Below, piece by piece: positions 10,622 to 44,160 of a stretch of DNA of 64,000 nucleotides (within the stretch, counting starts at the first letter, position 1; every line of letters begins with the position of its first letter). This stretch comes from Dipteris shenzhenensis. Taxonomy: Eukaryota; Polypodiophyta; Polypodiopsida; Gleicheniales. Where the stretch lies: NCBI GenBank assembly GCA_047967505.1, contig CM106538.1; one strand, 5' to 3'. The notes under the pieces were generated by a model. That model was not told the origin of the DNA. It was given only the letters and a program-made list of their open reading frames with translations, and did not search any database. Made by a program: the position numbers and the translations under genes.

Positions 10622-12256
10622 TCAGCCTCTACTTGGGGTCATCATCCTCATGCTCATCCTCAAGCTCAGCCTTAGGAGCACCCTCTCCATCACTGTGGGA
10701 GTCCTCATGTGGTCGAAATCCAAGATACGGTTCAGGAGTGCAATCTGCCCTGAACTTGTTAAGCAAATGCAAGTTTGCATTAACAAATACAAGATCATTT
10801 GCCTTCTGAACCCCAAGCCTGTTCCTCTTTTTTGTTGCAATGTTCCCAAAATTACTCCACAATTGCTCAACGGGCGAAGAGCTAGCCCCTTGGCTGAGTA
10901 TACAAATGGCCATATTCTGCAACAATGGAGTATCTGCCACATAGTCCTCCCACCAACAAACGGAGGAAATCTTTTACCTGTGTGCCTGTGCATCCTCCAA
11001 TCCAAATAACCCTTTTCCTTGCCTATAAAATGACAGCTCCTCCCGCACCTTCCTCCTATCATCTGCACTTGGGACAAGTCGTCTCAATATCTGCTCCCAT
11101 CCTTGCACCACCTCCTTATCTGTTTCTTGCCCCTTCCCTTGAAATTATGGATCGAAAACAAAGGCTGCAGCCTCTAAAGGTGAATGATATTCCGTCCACC
11201 GAGAGGTTGCAAGTGCCCTAATCTCCTCCTTCCTTCAAGCATATAAGTCATCAATGCTCTGAATAGTCTCAATCATCCTATCCAGTCTTTCATACACCTT
11301 CCCAATGCAAGGACTATCCTCATCAATAAGCCTCAACATCAAAATAATAGGCTTTGAAACCCGAAGCAAGAGGCGAACATCATCCCAAAATATGTCATCC
11401 AAGACAATGGTCTTGCATCTCTGAGCCCCTGTAGTGCTACGCTCACGCCATGCATCCCACTCACTCGAAACAAGAGTCTCAATTAATTTTTCAGCTTAAA
11501 AAGACGCCCCAACATGATGAAATTATATGCAAAGCGCGTCTCGGAATACTTTAGGAGATTCTTGTTCGGGGATATCTTCCGAAAAAACAGCCAAGATGTA
11601 GTGGTGGCGAGTGATGAAAGAGACAACATGATTACCCATATCAAAGACAGGATCCACCCAATCCAACTTATCAAAGACAGCATCTACCTGTGCCCTCCTC
11701 CCAGGATGCCATGAGGCCACAAGGCTAGCCTGCACGACTCTCGGAGCCCCTGAATTGGCAGCCCCTAAAGGTGTGGATGAAGCTCTACTCCCGAAGGAGG
11801 AGGCAGAAATAGAAGCAGCAGGAGTTGCTGCACTTGGGGCTGGTGGTGGCACTGGTGGTCGACCTCGAGGATCAAGAATGGCAGGTTGCTTGTTTGCCTC
11901 CATGTCCAACTTCTTTGCTAGTGCCACAAAACGTGCATGCTCATGATTGGGAACAGCAGGGCAACGATTAATGCCTTTATTTGGAACTTTGCATAGATGA
12001 GCTCGCAGTGCCCCTCCACTTTTCCTTTTTTACAAAAGCGGCAAAGCCACTTGCATGCTCCTCCTCCTTTCGAATTGGCGTACTTGGCCACACGATCCAC
12101 TTCCTTCCACCACTTGGATTTCTGGTCCGTGTCAATGCCTCTTGGAGGAGTCATTGAGTGGGCTCGAGAGAAGAGGGAGGGAGTGTGGAGAGGGGGGCGG
12201 GGGGGGGGCGCTGTTGGTGGAGACTTGGAGAGGGCTGAGCACCGAGTAGTGAGCAA
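10622..12256 (-). pseudogene. hAT transposase remnant (BED finger to dimerisation domain)
   Basis: The minus-strand amino part has WWKEVDRVAKYANSKGGG followed by KWLCRFCKKGKVEGHC, resembling the BED zinc finger of plant hAT proteins. The middle (about 11,520-11,930) gives WHPGRRAQVDAVFDKLDW. The C-terminal part gives QLWSNFGNIATKKRNRL and LVFVNANLHLLNKF, a clear match to the hAT dimerisation domain, then an acidic tail. The pieces lie in different frames with stops between them. DDE catalytic residues could not be placed. The family makes a cut-and-paste transposase acting in the nucleus. Confidence 0.85.
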
Positions 12257-12630
12257 TGAGAGAAGGGGGCTGAAGGGAGTGGAAGGAGTAGAAGGGAGTG
12301 GAAGGAGAGGGGGCTGAGTGGCTGAGAGAAGGGAGTGGAAGGGGAGGGGGCTGAGTGGAGAAGGGAGTAGAAGGAGAGGAGGCTGAGTGAAGGAGAGGGG
12401 GCTGAGTGGCTGAGTTGAAAGGGGTGGAGAAGGGAGTGGAAGGGGAGGGGGCTGAGTGGAGAAGGTTCAAGGGAGTAGAAGGAGAGGGGCTGAGTTGAAG
12501 GGAGTGGAAGGAGAGGGGGCTGAGTGGAAGGGAGTGGAAGGAGAGAGAGTAGGAGGGAGTGGGAGGGGAGGGGCTGAGTGGAAGGATAGGGACTAGAAGG
12601 GAGTGGGAGGGAGGATGGAGAGTGCGAAAA
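12150..12630. repeat. G/A-rich minisatellite inside the hAT element
   Basis: About 480 bp of irregular units near gggagtggaaggagagggggctgag-like sequence, roughly 20-35 bp each. It lies between the BED finger and the right end of the hAT, so it would be in its 5' untranslated part. Open frames across it are compositional and are not treated as genes. Confidence 0.8.
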
Positions 12631-12801
12631 CCCCCCGTTGACGGCTATACAGGTTCCTGCGCAACCCTAAACCGGGAACGCCAAACCCTAGACGTTTCGG
12701 CCATTCCCTGGCCGTTTCCTTGGTGTTCTCGGTAGGCGCTCCACCTAGGAACAGCGTTCCCACGTTCTAGGAAGACGGAACGCCGTTCCCTGGTAACTAT
12801 G

Positions 12802-12809
12802 GTCCAAAG
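12802..12809. repeat. hAT target-site duplication, right copy
   Basis: GTCCAAAG, identical to 10,087-10,094. Removing one copy rejoins the interrupted gypsy RT frame. Confidence 0.92.
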
Positions 12810-14290
12810 GCTTAATTCAGCCGAGTTTTTCTCTGTTTCGTTCTCCTGTACTTCTTGTACAGAAGAAAGGTGGTTCATTTCGTATGTGCGTTGATTATTG
12901 CGTACTAAGCAAGATGACCATCAAGGATAGATTCCCGATTCTGCACATAGATGATGTGCTGGATCAACTCAATGGAGCTTCAGTTTTCAGCAGAATAGAT
13001 TTGAAAAGTGGTTGTCGCCAAGTTAGAATACAGCCACAGGATGTGCACAAGATAGCGTTTTGCATGACATTATGCCTTTTGGGTTGGCAAATGCCCTTGC
13101 TACCTTTAATTGAAGAATGGATTGTATCTTCTGTCCTTATAGGCAGTTCATTGGTACCTTCTTCGATGACATCATAGTCTTTTGCAAGTTTGAAGAAGAG
13201 CACAGGGAACACCTTGCAACTGTCTTCCAAGAGCTGCGTAATCATCGGCTGTATGCCAATAGTAAGAAAAGTGAATTTTTCATGGAAAAGATCCACTATT
13301 TGGGGCACATAATTTCCAAGGATGGAATACGAATGGATCTTGTGAAGATCCAAGCCATCCAAGAATGGCCAGAGTTGAAAACTGTGCATGAAGTCTGTAG
13401 TTTCTTGGGCCTCTGTTCTTACTACAAAAGATTCCTCACGGATTTTGCTGATATTGCCACTCCACTTCATGACTTGACCAAGAAAAATGCAGCTTTCAGA
13501 TGGGGTATTCCTTAAAAGAAAGCATTGAATGCACTCAAAGAGAAATTGACTACAGAGCCAATTCTTATAGTCCCCAATCTATATCAGCCTTTTGATGTAG
13601 ATTGTGATGCTTGTGGAGAGTGTGTTGAGGCTTCATTGCATCAGAATGGTCATGTAGTGGCTTATAAAATCCGGAGACTACAAGATGCCAAGAGATACTT
13701 GGGAACCTATGAAATAGAATTGGTAGCTGTGATTCATCCCATTAATACTTTGAAGCACTATCTCTTGGGTGCAGATTATACTGTGAAGACTGACCACCAA
13801 AGTCTGATATACTTCTTAACTCAGACTAAGTTCTCAGAGAGACACATGAAATGGGCAAATATGCTGCCAATGTGTCATTTTCAGATTGTTAATACACTGG
13901 GAGCTCAGAATAGAGTGGCTGATGCTTTATCTCAAAATGTGACTATTGTTTATCACAGGGATCTTGAAGAAATGAGGAAGCACTATGCTATTAACTCAGA
14001 CTTTGGAGAGATTATGCGGTAAATGCAAGAGGAGCAGTTGAGAAGTGAGTTTGCCATGAAGGATGGCTATTTAATGAGGGATGTTTGCCTATGCATCACC
14101 CAAGACATGAGGCAAAAGATATTGGAGGAATGCCATGCACCTCCATATGCTGGGCATAGAGGAATTGTCGCTATCACTCAGGCTCTAAAGAGGTATTTTT
14201 ATTGGCCAGCTATGCGTAAAGATATACACTAGTTTGTTACGGAATGCCTTACTTTGTCAAAAAGGTGAAATATGCCAGTTAGAAGATTCG
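12810..14290 (+). pseudogene. Ty3/gypsy RT, RNase H and integrase HHCC domain
   Basis: RT motifs run CVDYCVLSKMTIKDRFPI, VFSRIDLKSGCRQVRI and, after a frameshift with lost sequence near 13,070-13,150, FFDDIIVFCK where gypsy RT has YLDDIL. The thumb is LGHIISKDGI. RNase H includes LVAVIHPINTLKHYLLGADY, KTDHQSLIYF and NRVADALSQ. The integrase zinc-binding domain shows AGHRGIVAITQALKRYFYW ending at a stop near 14,230, with a degenerate CxxC after it. The catalytic integrase core is missing. Stops at 13,513 and 14,020 interrupt the frame. Confidence 0.88.
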
Positions 14291-15402
14291 TGGGGGCCTA
14301 GGTAGCAACCAGGCAGGTCATAACACCCACATAGCTCCACACAGCCTACAAGGCCACCAAATGTAGGGAGCTGCAGCTCTGATTTTAACCAGCCCACTAC
14401 CAGGCCCGCATGTGGGCAAGTGCCTTGGGTTGCATGTGCAAGTATACCCTGCATCCCGTCTTCTAACTGTTCAAGCAGCACTCAGCCATCAAGCTGTACA
14501 ACGTATGATCAACCACTAGGTGTAGCAAGCTACTGCCAAGCTGTTGTGCATGGAGCTAGCCATGTGGTCATTGTACCGTCACACTAACTACCTCAATTAT
14601 TAGTCATACGGCCCATTGTACCTTGCCACAACAAGCCATCGTACGGTCAAGTACTGACAAGCCTTGCAAACATAACAACGTCGTACGATCAGGTCCTCAG
14701 CATCCAATTGCAGGCAGTCCGTCATCAATTCGTCGTACGGCAATTCCATATGTTGTACGGACCAGTTTACCCGACTATCCCACACCCAACCAACTTCTTA
14801 GATCCTTTTCCTCTGCCTCGCGTCGTGCCCATGAAGTTCCTCCACCATGCTCTTGCTCCTTCCTGCCGCTTCCATCCAAATGCATGTGGATAGATTGGGA
14901 TTTAGAATGATTGCCACGTGGCTCGCCAGGCGTCAATTGCCGCTTGCCCCCTCTTTGGATCCTCTTTGACCACACCAATGGCCCAACTTTTAATCGTAGG
15001 GGCCCTCTGCCCCTCTAGCAACCCAATGCCTTGCCCACCTAATTTCCTAGGGTCTTGCCCACATGCAAGCCCAAAAACTCACGACCTCGTGACAAGACGT
15101 GATGCACTCTTTGTGTTTAACAACTTGTTGGAATGCTGGATAGGTCTTTTTGATTAGATGGAGTTCTCCACAAGTGGTCTTTGTCCTTGCAATTGAGTTG
15201 TCTAATGTAAAGCTCATCCTTGGTGTTGCATGTAAGGAAGGTACTGATAGATGCTTTGTCTTCTTTCTCTTGAGTGTGCTTGTGGCTTGCCCTAAGGCTA
15301 GCTAGAGTGTGACGCCACCAAGGGTTACTCTAGTCGAGGAGGTTCATAAGAAATTAAGATTGTCTATGATAGGTCATGCGATATACCAAGATGGGTAACC
15401 CC
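14291..15402. other. Unassigned DNA with a GTAC cluster
   Basis: No coding motif was recognised between the end of the gypsy integrase scrap and the Copia-type LTR. At 14,572-14,765 there are seven GTAC tetranucleotides, several inside CGTACGG or TGTACGG. The same motif fills the leaders of the two Copia elements further right, so this may be a leader remnant of a related element. The rest is C/T-rich and featureless by eye. Confidence 0.5.
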
Positions 15403-15649
15403 TGTTGGAACTTGGAGATATCATAGCCAAAGAGTGTGTTGATGTGATGTGTTGGTGTGTAGTACTAGGAGATCTAGTACAAGTGATTGTGTGAGTACTA
15501 TGGGACGTATCCCTTATGCACTTGGTGCAAGTGTGAGTGTGTAGCCTATATAAAGCCTTCATTATGTCTTCATTTGAGTATCATTTATTCACCCCCTAGC
15601 CTCATCCCCTAGCTTATCTGTCTCTGTCCCTCACACCATGTTTCTAACA
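15403..15649 (+). repeat. Copia-3 type LTR (solo or 5' LTR), followed by primer site
   Basis: Starts TGTTGG and ends TTTCTAACA. It matches a second LTR at 25,890-26,185 in the segments gagatatcatagccaaagag, ctaggagatctagtac and gtgtgtagcctata. A TATA-like tatataaag sits near 15,548. Bases 15,650-15,661 read tggtattagagc, a one-change version of the plant Copia primer binding site for initiator tRNA-Met. No gag follows here, so this is a 5' LTR plus leader only. Confidence 0.85.
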
Positions 15650-15661
15650 TGGTATTAGAGC
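15650..15661 (+). other. Primer binding site, Copia-3 copy
   Basis: tggtattagagc immediately follows the LTR, against the usual TGGTATCAGAGC. It would pair with the 3' end of initiator tRNA-Met to start minus-strand DNA synthesis. Confidence 0.8.
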
Positions 15662-17116
15662 AGGTCAACCCTGCCATAGCGACCTGCCACGTCATCTGTA
15701 CCCTAACCCTAACCCTAATTCGTCTCTAGCTGCCTCCTTCTTTCAGCTGCTCCTAACCGATCAGGGTTTCTGCACAGCCGCCGTCCTTGCTGCCCTCATT
15801 TCGCTTCTGTTTTGCATCATTTTGTGACCATTTCTGCTCGTTTTTCTAGAGGCGTGTGCACACGTGCTGCTGGTCGGCATCTTCTTCAAGTGGCGCCTGC
15901 ATATGAGCTGGTTGGGAGCTGTTTCCTTCGTTTTTTGGGTTTTGAGGCCACTGCAGCAGAGTTGTCTATCTACACACATTGTCTGCACATTTTTGTCACG
16001 TCTGGATGCATTTTCGACCAGTTTTACAGCTGCTACTGCAATTTTGAGCTGTTTTGGTGCTGCTGCAGCATAACCATCTACATCAGAGGTGGAACTCTCT
16101 AGGAAACCTCGTTCTGCAAATTTTTATGCACTATCTTTTCTCTCTGCGCTCTCTCTTTGCAGATAACTCTCCCTCTCTCTCTTCTCACTCTGCACGCATT
16201 AGGGCCCAGGACAACAGTTGGGCTGGTCCTTCCCCGAAGGTCTTTCTTTATTTATTAAATGAAAACTGAGTAGAGATTACAAATCAGCTCACGGGCTGCT
16301 TGTAGGAAAATTATACGTGAAAAATTCTTTACAAAGAGCTCCCAGCTCAATTCTTTTGGCAACATGCCAAGTGTCAAAAATCTAGACTAACTCTAATTAC
16401 ATGCCTCAAAGGGCAAATTCTAGGGTCTTCGTAGCACTTGGTCACGCGAGTGATCTCCCAATTGCTCGCCTAGCTCCATATTGTTTGGGTCTTCAATCCC
16501 TCTTAGTACCTGCAACCATTAACTAAAGCGCACAACCATGGCACCCATTAATGGTCAACGCTTTGCATGCAAATAATAATCTGTGGACTAATCCTAGTTA
16601 GTGTGGGTGTCCCCACCAGGCAAACATGTGCACATAACATAAAAACAAATTCTTTGGTCGATCGAGGCACATCTTGGTTAACCAAAGTTAACCCTCTTGG
16701 TTACCCCCTCCAGTGATACACGTCAGCAGAATTGGATATCCCAAACAAGTGCAATGTCGTCGAAAATGCTTGAAAACACAAATAGGCGAAAGGGCATGCT
16801 ATCGGGTTTGGTGGTGTGTATCATTAAATGCAATGACCTTTGGCATGCTTATGAGCCATATAGAAAGCAAGTGCATGGAAAAAGAAACAATTCAAAATTG
16901 TAAATAGTGTTGGATTTATTAAAATATATTTTCACATGCACAAATTGCACTTTTCCAACTCCTTCCATTTTAGGGTGAATCTAGATACCAATACCAACAA
17001 CTATCAATGTTTTGAGACCACCACGCTCTAGTCCTAATAGTTTGGATTTCAAAATTTCAATCCGTTTTAGCACAACATTGGAGGCCCATTAACCCATGTA
17101 TAATGATCTCATTTAG
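15662..17116. other. Copia-3 leader remnant, then unassigned DNA
   Basis: 15,662 to about 16,200 resembles the leader downstream of the 25,890 LTR, with C/T-rich sequence and ttttgaggccactgcagcag-like stretches. It includes three tandem CCCTAA units at 15,701-15,718. From about 16,200 the match stops, and 16,200-17,116 holds no recognisable gene, LTR or repeat. A short A/T-rich stretch near 16,900 has no features. Confidence 0.55.
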
Positions 17117-18489
17117 GTGTGTCCTTGGGTTGAGGAGATGAGAATACACAGCAAAGAAGGTGTTCAGATTGCGGGGTACGCTTTGTTAATGCTTATCTAT
17201 GCAGATGATGTGGTATTCTTTGCGAAGAACAAGGAGAGCCTGCAAGCACATCTGGATGCACTAAGAGAGTTTTGCAAACACTTAGGAATGGTCGTCAATA
17301 TAGACAAGTCGAAGCTAATGGTCATCGGGACATGTAATAAACAAGTGGATGTCACATTGGAGGGGAGTCCCTGGAAGTAGTCAATTCATATAAATATCTA
17401 GGGCTGGATTTCACCACCAACTACAAAGGGAATGCATGCGTGGAATGAAGGATTGTGGGAGGTCTAAAAGCCCTATATAGCTTCCAAAATAAATGCAAGA
17501 AGGCACACCTATGGAATTGGGAAAGAGAGTTTTTCTGTCCACCATGCTTGTGCAGACAACAATCCTTTACGGATGCCCTGCTTGGGCACCTGGGCTGTCT
17601 GGGATTCACTGGGAAAGAAAAGAAACTTTACATAAACGATTCCCCTGTAGGGGAGTTAGGGATTAAGGCAGAGACTCCCTACCCCATCTTGCTGGCTGAA
17701 ACAGGTATGATATCTCTAGAAGGGGAAGCATTGTGTCAATCCATGGCTTATCTCAACAAAGTTTAGAAGGTGGACGCCGTCAGGATACCACGCAAAGCGA
17801 TGGAAGCTACACAAATCACAGGTTGGTATAGAGAAATGTTGAAGTGGATGGAATCATGGGGTATAATAACCGCTGATATACTAGAAGATGCATGTGAAAT
17901 AAGAGAGATTGTGACATAGAAAATGATATAGACTAAGGCAAAACCCAGGAACAAAACTGCAGTTTTATAAGCAAGAAGTAAACTCAATGGACAGCTATGG
18001 AATGCAGAAATATCTCAGGGAAGACATACATCTAATCTGCAAAATCAGAACTAGCTCACATGATCTCGAGGTAGAGAGAGCTAGATGGGCAAGACCCAAG
18101 GTCCCCAGAGAGGAAAGAATCTGCAAAATCTGCCCCACAAGAGAGGTAGAAAACAAGCAGCATGTACTCATGAGATGTAGAGCATATGCGCACATCAGAG
18201 AAGGCTCTGGGGTAATCAGAGATCTAAAAAAATCTGCTGAAACAGTCAGCCAAAAAGCTAGGAAGCTATTTAAAAGAGATTTTGGAACATTGCAACAAGG
18301 TACTGGTATTGGTTCTAGCTCACAAGCTAGCCCAACAAGTACTCCATACATGACAAGTCTGTAAGATTTTTCTCTCATTGGATGTAAGGGATCACTATAT
18401 TAGTTAATAGTGATCGCCAGTGCCATAGATCCTAAAGGGTCTCACGCAGACTTTAATACAATCATCTCATCTCTCTCTCTCTCTCTCGT
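17117..18489 (+). pseudogene. LINE-B fragment: RT palm to C-terminal zinc finger
   Basis: A second LINE lineage, distinct from LINE-A. The open start reads LLMLIYADDVVFFAKNKESL, the RT catalytic YADD with both aspartates, then LREFCKHLGMVVNIDKSKLM. After several frame breaks the C-terminal part (about 17,987-18,364) has EERICKICPTREVENKQHVL then CRAYAHIREG, a C-x2-C-H-x-C finger shared with LINE-B pieces at 43.1-43.8, 50.6-51.1 and 60.8-61.3 kb. The 3' end carries ctttaata and a (CT)n tail near 18,460-18,488. The 5' half of the element is absent. Confidence 0.85.
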
Positions 18490-18945
18490 GCGCCCACAAC
18501 CTCCTTCACTTTCGCCCTCCCTTCTCCCTCTCTCTCCCTTCCCTACTTCCCTGCCCCCCCCCCCCCGCTCTCAGAGAAGGCTCCGGGGTAATCAGAGATC
18601 TAAAAAAATCTGCTGAAACAGTCAGCCAAAAAGCTAGGAAGCTATTTAAAAGAGATTTTGGAACATCGCAACAAGGTACTGGTACTGGTTCTAGCTCACA
18701 AGCTAGCCCAACAAGTACTCCATACATGACAAGTTTGTAAGATTTTTCTCTCATTGGATGTAAGGGATCACTATATTAGTTAATAGTGATCGCCAGTCCC
18801 ATAGATCCTAAAGGGTCTCACGCAGACTTTAATACAATCATCTCATCTCTCTCTCTCTCTTGTGCGCCCACAACCTCCTTCACTTTCGCCCTCCCTTCTC
18901 CCTCTCTCTCCCTTCCCTACTTCCCTTCCCCCCCCCCCCCCCCCG

Positions 18946-18946
<1 letters not shown>
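18195..18946 (+). repeat. 376-bp tandem duplication of a LINE-B 3' end
   Basis: The unit starting tcagagaaggctc at 18,195 restarts at 18,571, 376 bp later. Each unit covers the last coding codons, the 3' UTR, the (CT)n tail and a C-rich stretch ending in a long C run. The units differ at a few sites, for example at the start of tract 18,300-18,320 versus 18,676-18,696. The junction lies in a C run followed by gctc. Confidence 0.9.
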
Positions 18947-18983
<37 letters not shown>

Positions 18984-19227
18984 CTATCTATATATCTACA
19001 CACACACACACATACATATGGATAGATAGAGAGAGAGAGAGGGGGGGAGGGGGCGACGGCCCGGGCATGGGCGGCGAGGGATGGGAAGGGGCGGCTCAGA
19101 GAGGGGGAGGGGAGAGGGGGGGGGGAGAGAGAGAGAGAGAGAAAGGGGGGGGGGGGTGGAGAGAGGGGGGGAAGGGCGGGAAGGGAGAGGGGAGGAGGGA
19201 GGGAGGACCTGGGTGCCAGCGTGGGCA

Positions 19228-19273
<46 letters not shown>
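18925..19273. repeat. Compound microsatellite with mirrored halves
   Basis: A run of C, then (CT)n, (CTAT)n, tatatatctacacacacaca, catacatatgg, then GATA units, (GA)n and a G run near 19,043. The left half is close to the reverse complement of the right half. Further right lies G/GA-rich DNA and a pure (GA)n tract at about 19,231-19,273. No gene is present. Confidence 0.92.
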
Positions 19274-19278
<5 letters not shown>

Positions 19279-20235
19279 TTGACCTCAACATTTTATCAAT
19301 GTGTATTTGAACCAACATGGTCTGTGGAAAATAACATCTTTAGATTAATACACGGATAGAACACAGGGATTTACAGAGATACGAGCACTCACCCCTATTG
19401 CCCCACATTGGTGCGGCCTCTGTTGAGCCTCTTCTCACATGTCCGCTACAGTGACGCCTCCAAGCTCGTGATCATCCAACCATCCCCTAGTTGCTCCGCC
19501 TCAAGAAAAAAATACTATTTTGAAGTACATTTTGTGTTGCTACCTATCTTTCCATACAAACCTCACTTTAACCCAAGGTATCTCTAATGTAAGCTTTCAA
19601 GGCCTTTCACAAGCTTTGAAAGCTGGAACGTGGGGGCTGGATGTGGAGTGGAGGGAAGCACTCGCTGTTTGTCTCCATGTTGCTAGAAGCAGACCACCCT
19701 TAAGGATTCTACTGGCAAACAGAGAAAAAAGACCAAAATTTTAGTAAATAGAAAGGGGGGACAAGGCTAATGGGAGGAGGGGACTGCACATGAACAACAG
19801 ATCTTGGACCGGGGTCTGCTCTAAACAAGTGAGGGATGACTAGGAGCAGGGAAAAAAGAGAGGTGGGAATGGCAGGGAGTCATTTGTGGGGGAAGAAGTA
19901 GAGAAGCACAGAGCCTTGGGCATCACAAGGCCATGACTGCTTTTAGATAGTTTCAGTTTATTATTGAGGAGAAGTGCAGTCTTTGTGCTTCCTCATATGC
20001 TATGGTAATCTTCAAGAGGCATTTTGATTCTTCCGAATGTTTATGCCATGAAGTGAATGAAAGTGTCTATGAGCATGTGGTTATCTTTTAATGTTTCTAA
20101 ATGATCAATTACTTTTGAAAATAACGTGAGCTTTTATGGACATATGCTTTGCCTTGAAAATCATTGATTTAGGGACATGGCAATGTCTGGAGATAGGGCA
20201 GCTGTCATTTGTGCTAACTTTTTGTATGTATGTAG
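19274..20235. other. Probable F2KP intron or upstream DNA, no recognised feature
   Basis: About 960 bp without a LINE, LTR or coding match. It ends in a normal acceptor, tgtatgtatgtag, at 20,235. The exons for the starch-binding-like amino end of plant F2KP were looked for here and were not seen. Confidence 0.6.
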
Positions 20236-42786
<22,551 letters not shown>

Positions 42787-43110
42787 GTACCATTGTGTTA
42801 AAAAGTTTGATTATTTGTAATAAATTCGATGAACATATCCGTGGTCATAGTGGAAGATGCATGATTGATCTTTGAGATTCTTCCATTTGCACGAGGAATG
42901 GTCTTTTCAGATGTCTATTTGTTTACATGAAGGGCAAGCATTTAGCCAAACCCAGATTTATGGGGTAACCTCATACCTGACAATCCAAATATTTAAGCCA
43001 GAAGTAAATCACACATATGATTCCACCTTATCCATAACTATGCAAACCTGTAGGTGTGTCTATTCCTGATGGGGGGTAACACTTCAAAACTTACCTAGGG
43101 CAAGGTATGT
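42787..43110. other. Start of the next F2KP intron, nothing recognised
   Basis: Donor gtacca at 42,787, then A/T-rich sequence up to the LINE-B tail. No phosphatase exon. Confidence 0.7.
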
Positions 43111-43849
43111 GAAAGGCAGAGAGAGAAGTAGAAGTAGAAGTAGAGTCTATTAACGTCCTCGGGGGGCCAAAAATGACCCATGGGACTTGTCTCAATACAA
43201 TGTAAAATAGAGTCTCCTCAAGGACAGGGGTCAGGACTCTATGAGTTCCTGACGCCAGGTAAAAAGATGAGTGACAAAAGATCCCAATGCTGTCAGAGAG
43301 ACAGTAGAGAGAACTGATGTCAGCTGAGCGGAGTCCTCCAGTATCTGCTGGTAGTCCTCCCTGATGTGTGCATATCGAGGGCATTGTAGAGCCACATGTG
43401 CCTCTGTTTCAACTGTTTGCTTGTCACAAAGGGTACAGACTCTAGCATGTCTGGGCTGATGCATCCAAGATCCCTTCTCAATTGCAAATGTATGAGATCT
43501 GGTACGAAACCTGGCTATGTTTTTGCGATATAGAAGGGGGATAGGTGTGCTAATATAAGGCTGAGCATGAGTCTCTATGGACATGTATGTAGACCAACAT
43601 GTGGGATTTATGTTGTCTTGGTAATATTCCAGCTTTACCCTCTTTTCACTTGTCCGCCAGTGAGTTTGCAAAGTGCTCAGTAAAGACAGTTGAAACTCTT
43701 GCATGGTGACCTTTTCAGGTGGCATGGTCAAATATGCTTCCACTTTCCATCCGCTGAACCATTTTCTTATGTTAGTTGCCCATCCTGTACAGATGATCTT
43801 ACTTTTGTGGTTCTTTTGAAGCTATATATATTACTTTTGTGGTTCTTGA
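43111..43849 (-). pseudogene. LINE-B 3' fragment: C-terminal finger and 3' UTR
   Basis: The minus-strand open stretch reads MEAYLTMPPEKVTMQEF, then NIARFRTRSHTFAIEKGSW and RHARVCTLCDKQTVETEAHV, ALQCPRYAHIREDY. This is the LINE-B C-terminal finger. It ends RQELIES, then a 3' UTR with atgggtcatttttggcc and a GA/GAA tail at about 43,111-43,140. It is nearly identical to 60,772-61,315, which indicates recent amplification. The 5' parts are missing. Confidence 0.85.
43845..43849. repeat. Copia-2 target duplication, left copy
   Basis: CTTGA immediately before the LTR. Confidence 0.92.
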
Positions 43850-44123
43850 TGTGAGTACTAAGGGAGAGAGAGCAGAGTGTGTGAGCAAGAGAGCAAGAGA
43901 GTAGGAGAGTGAGAGCTGAAAGCAATAGTTGCAATAGAAGAGTGTGATACAACTGAAGAGTGGGATAGGTTTTGTCTAAGTGACAAAACCTTATCCTTCA
44001 CTAACCGTAGTTAGTGAACTAACTGTGGTTAGGGGGAAAAACCTCTAAAATGAGGAAAAAGTGCCCCTAACCTACTTATTACATTACATTGGTCACTGCT
44101 AAATTAAAACAATAATTCTAACA
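43850..44123 (-). repeat. Copia-2 3' LTR
   Basis: TGTGAGTACT...TTCTAACA on the plus strand, 274 bp. Next to it at 44,124-44,129 is cccccc, the plus-strand view of the polypurine tract. Confidence 0.95.
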
Positions 44124-44160
44124 CCCCCCTACAGTGCCAATGTCATGTACAAGGAAATGA

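Larger units (their letters stand above)
10095..12801 (-). mobile_element. hAT-superfamily DNA transposon, 2.7 kb
   Basis: Termini read CATAGTAACCAGGGAACG on the left and, reverse-complemented, CATAGTTACCAGGGAACG on the right, an imperfect terminal inverted repeat of about 18 bp. The element is flanked by a perfect 8-bp duplication. Coding remnants on the minus strand show a BED-type zinc finger (about 12,005-12,045) and the C-terminal hAT dimerisation motif (about 10,815-10,862). Subterminal GGGAACG repeats lie inside both ends, as expected for transposase binding. It inserted in the gypsy RT after that element had settled. The transposase frame is broken, so it could move only if another copy supplied the enzyme. 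Confidence 0.92.
9990..14290 (+). mobile_element. Ty3/gypsy pol fragment split by a hAT transposon
   Basis: A plus-strand pol stretch in two parts, 9,990-10,094 and 12,802-14,290. Across the hAT insertion the frame reads AQVQVLMSKG then GLIQPSFSL and SPVLLVQKKGG, a normal gypsy RT entry, once one copy of the 8-bp target duplication is removed. RT, RNase H and the integrase zinc-binding domain follow. No LTRs were recognised for this element. The left part may have been joined to the inverted protease at 9,660-9,988. Confidence 0.88.

Noticed and set aside
12150-12630. Long open frames in several frames over the G/A minisatellite
   Set aside because: Explained by low-complexity repeats without stops; no domain is visible.
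15701-15718. True telomere or interstitial telomere site
   Set aside because: Only three units, placed inside a retrotransposon leader.
18860-19360. Serine/leucine and arginine/glutamate-rich frames over microsatellites
   Set aside because: Translations of (CT)n and (GA)n; not genes.
1-20235. Exons for the F2KP amino-terminal carbohydrate-binding domain
   Set aside because: All recognisable sequence left of 20,236 is mobile-element DNA or featureless; no matching motif was seen.
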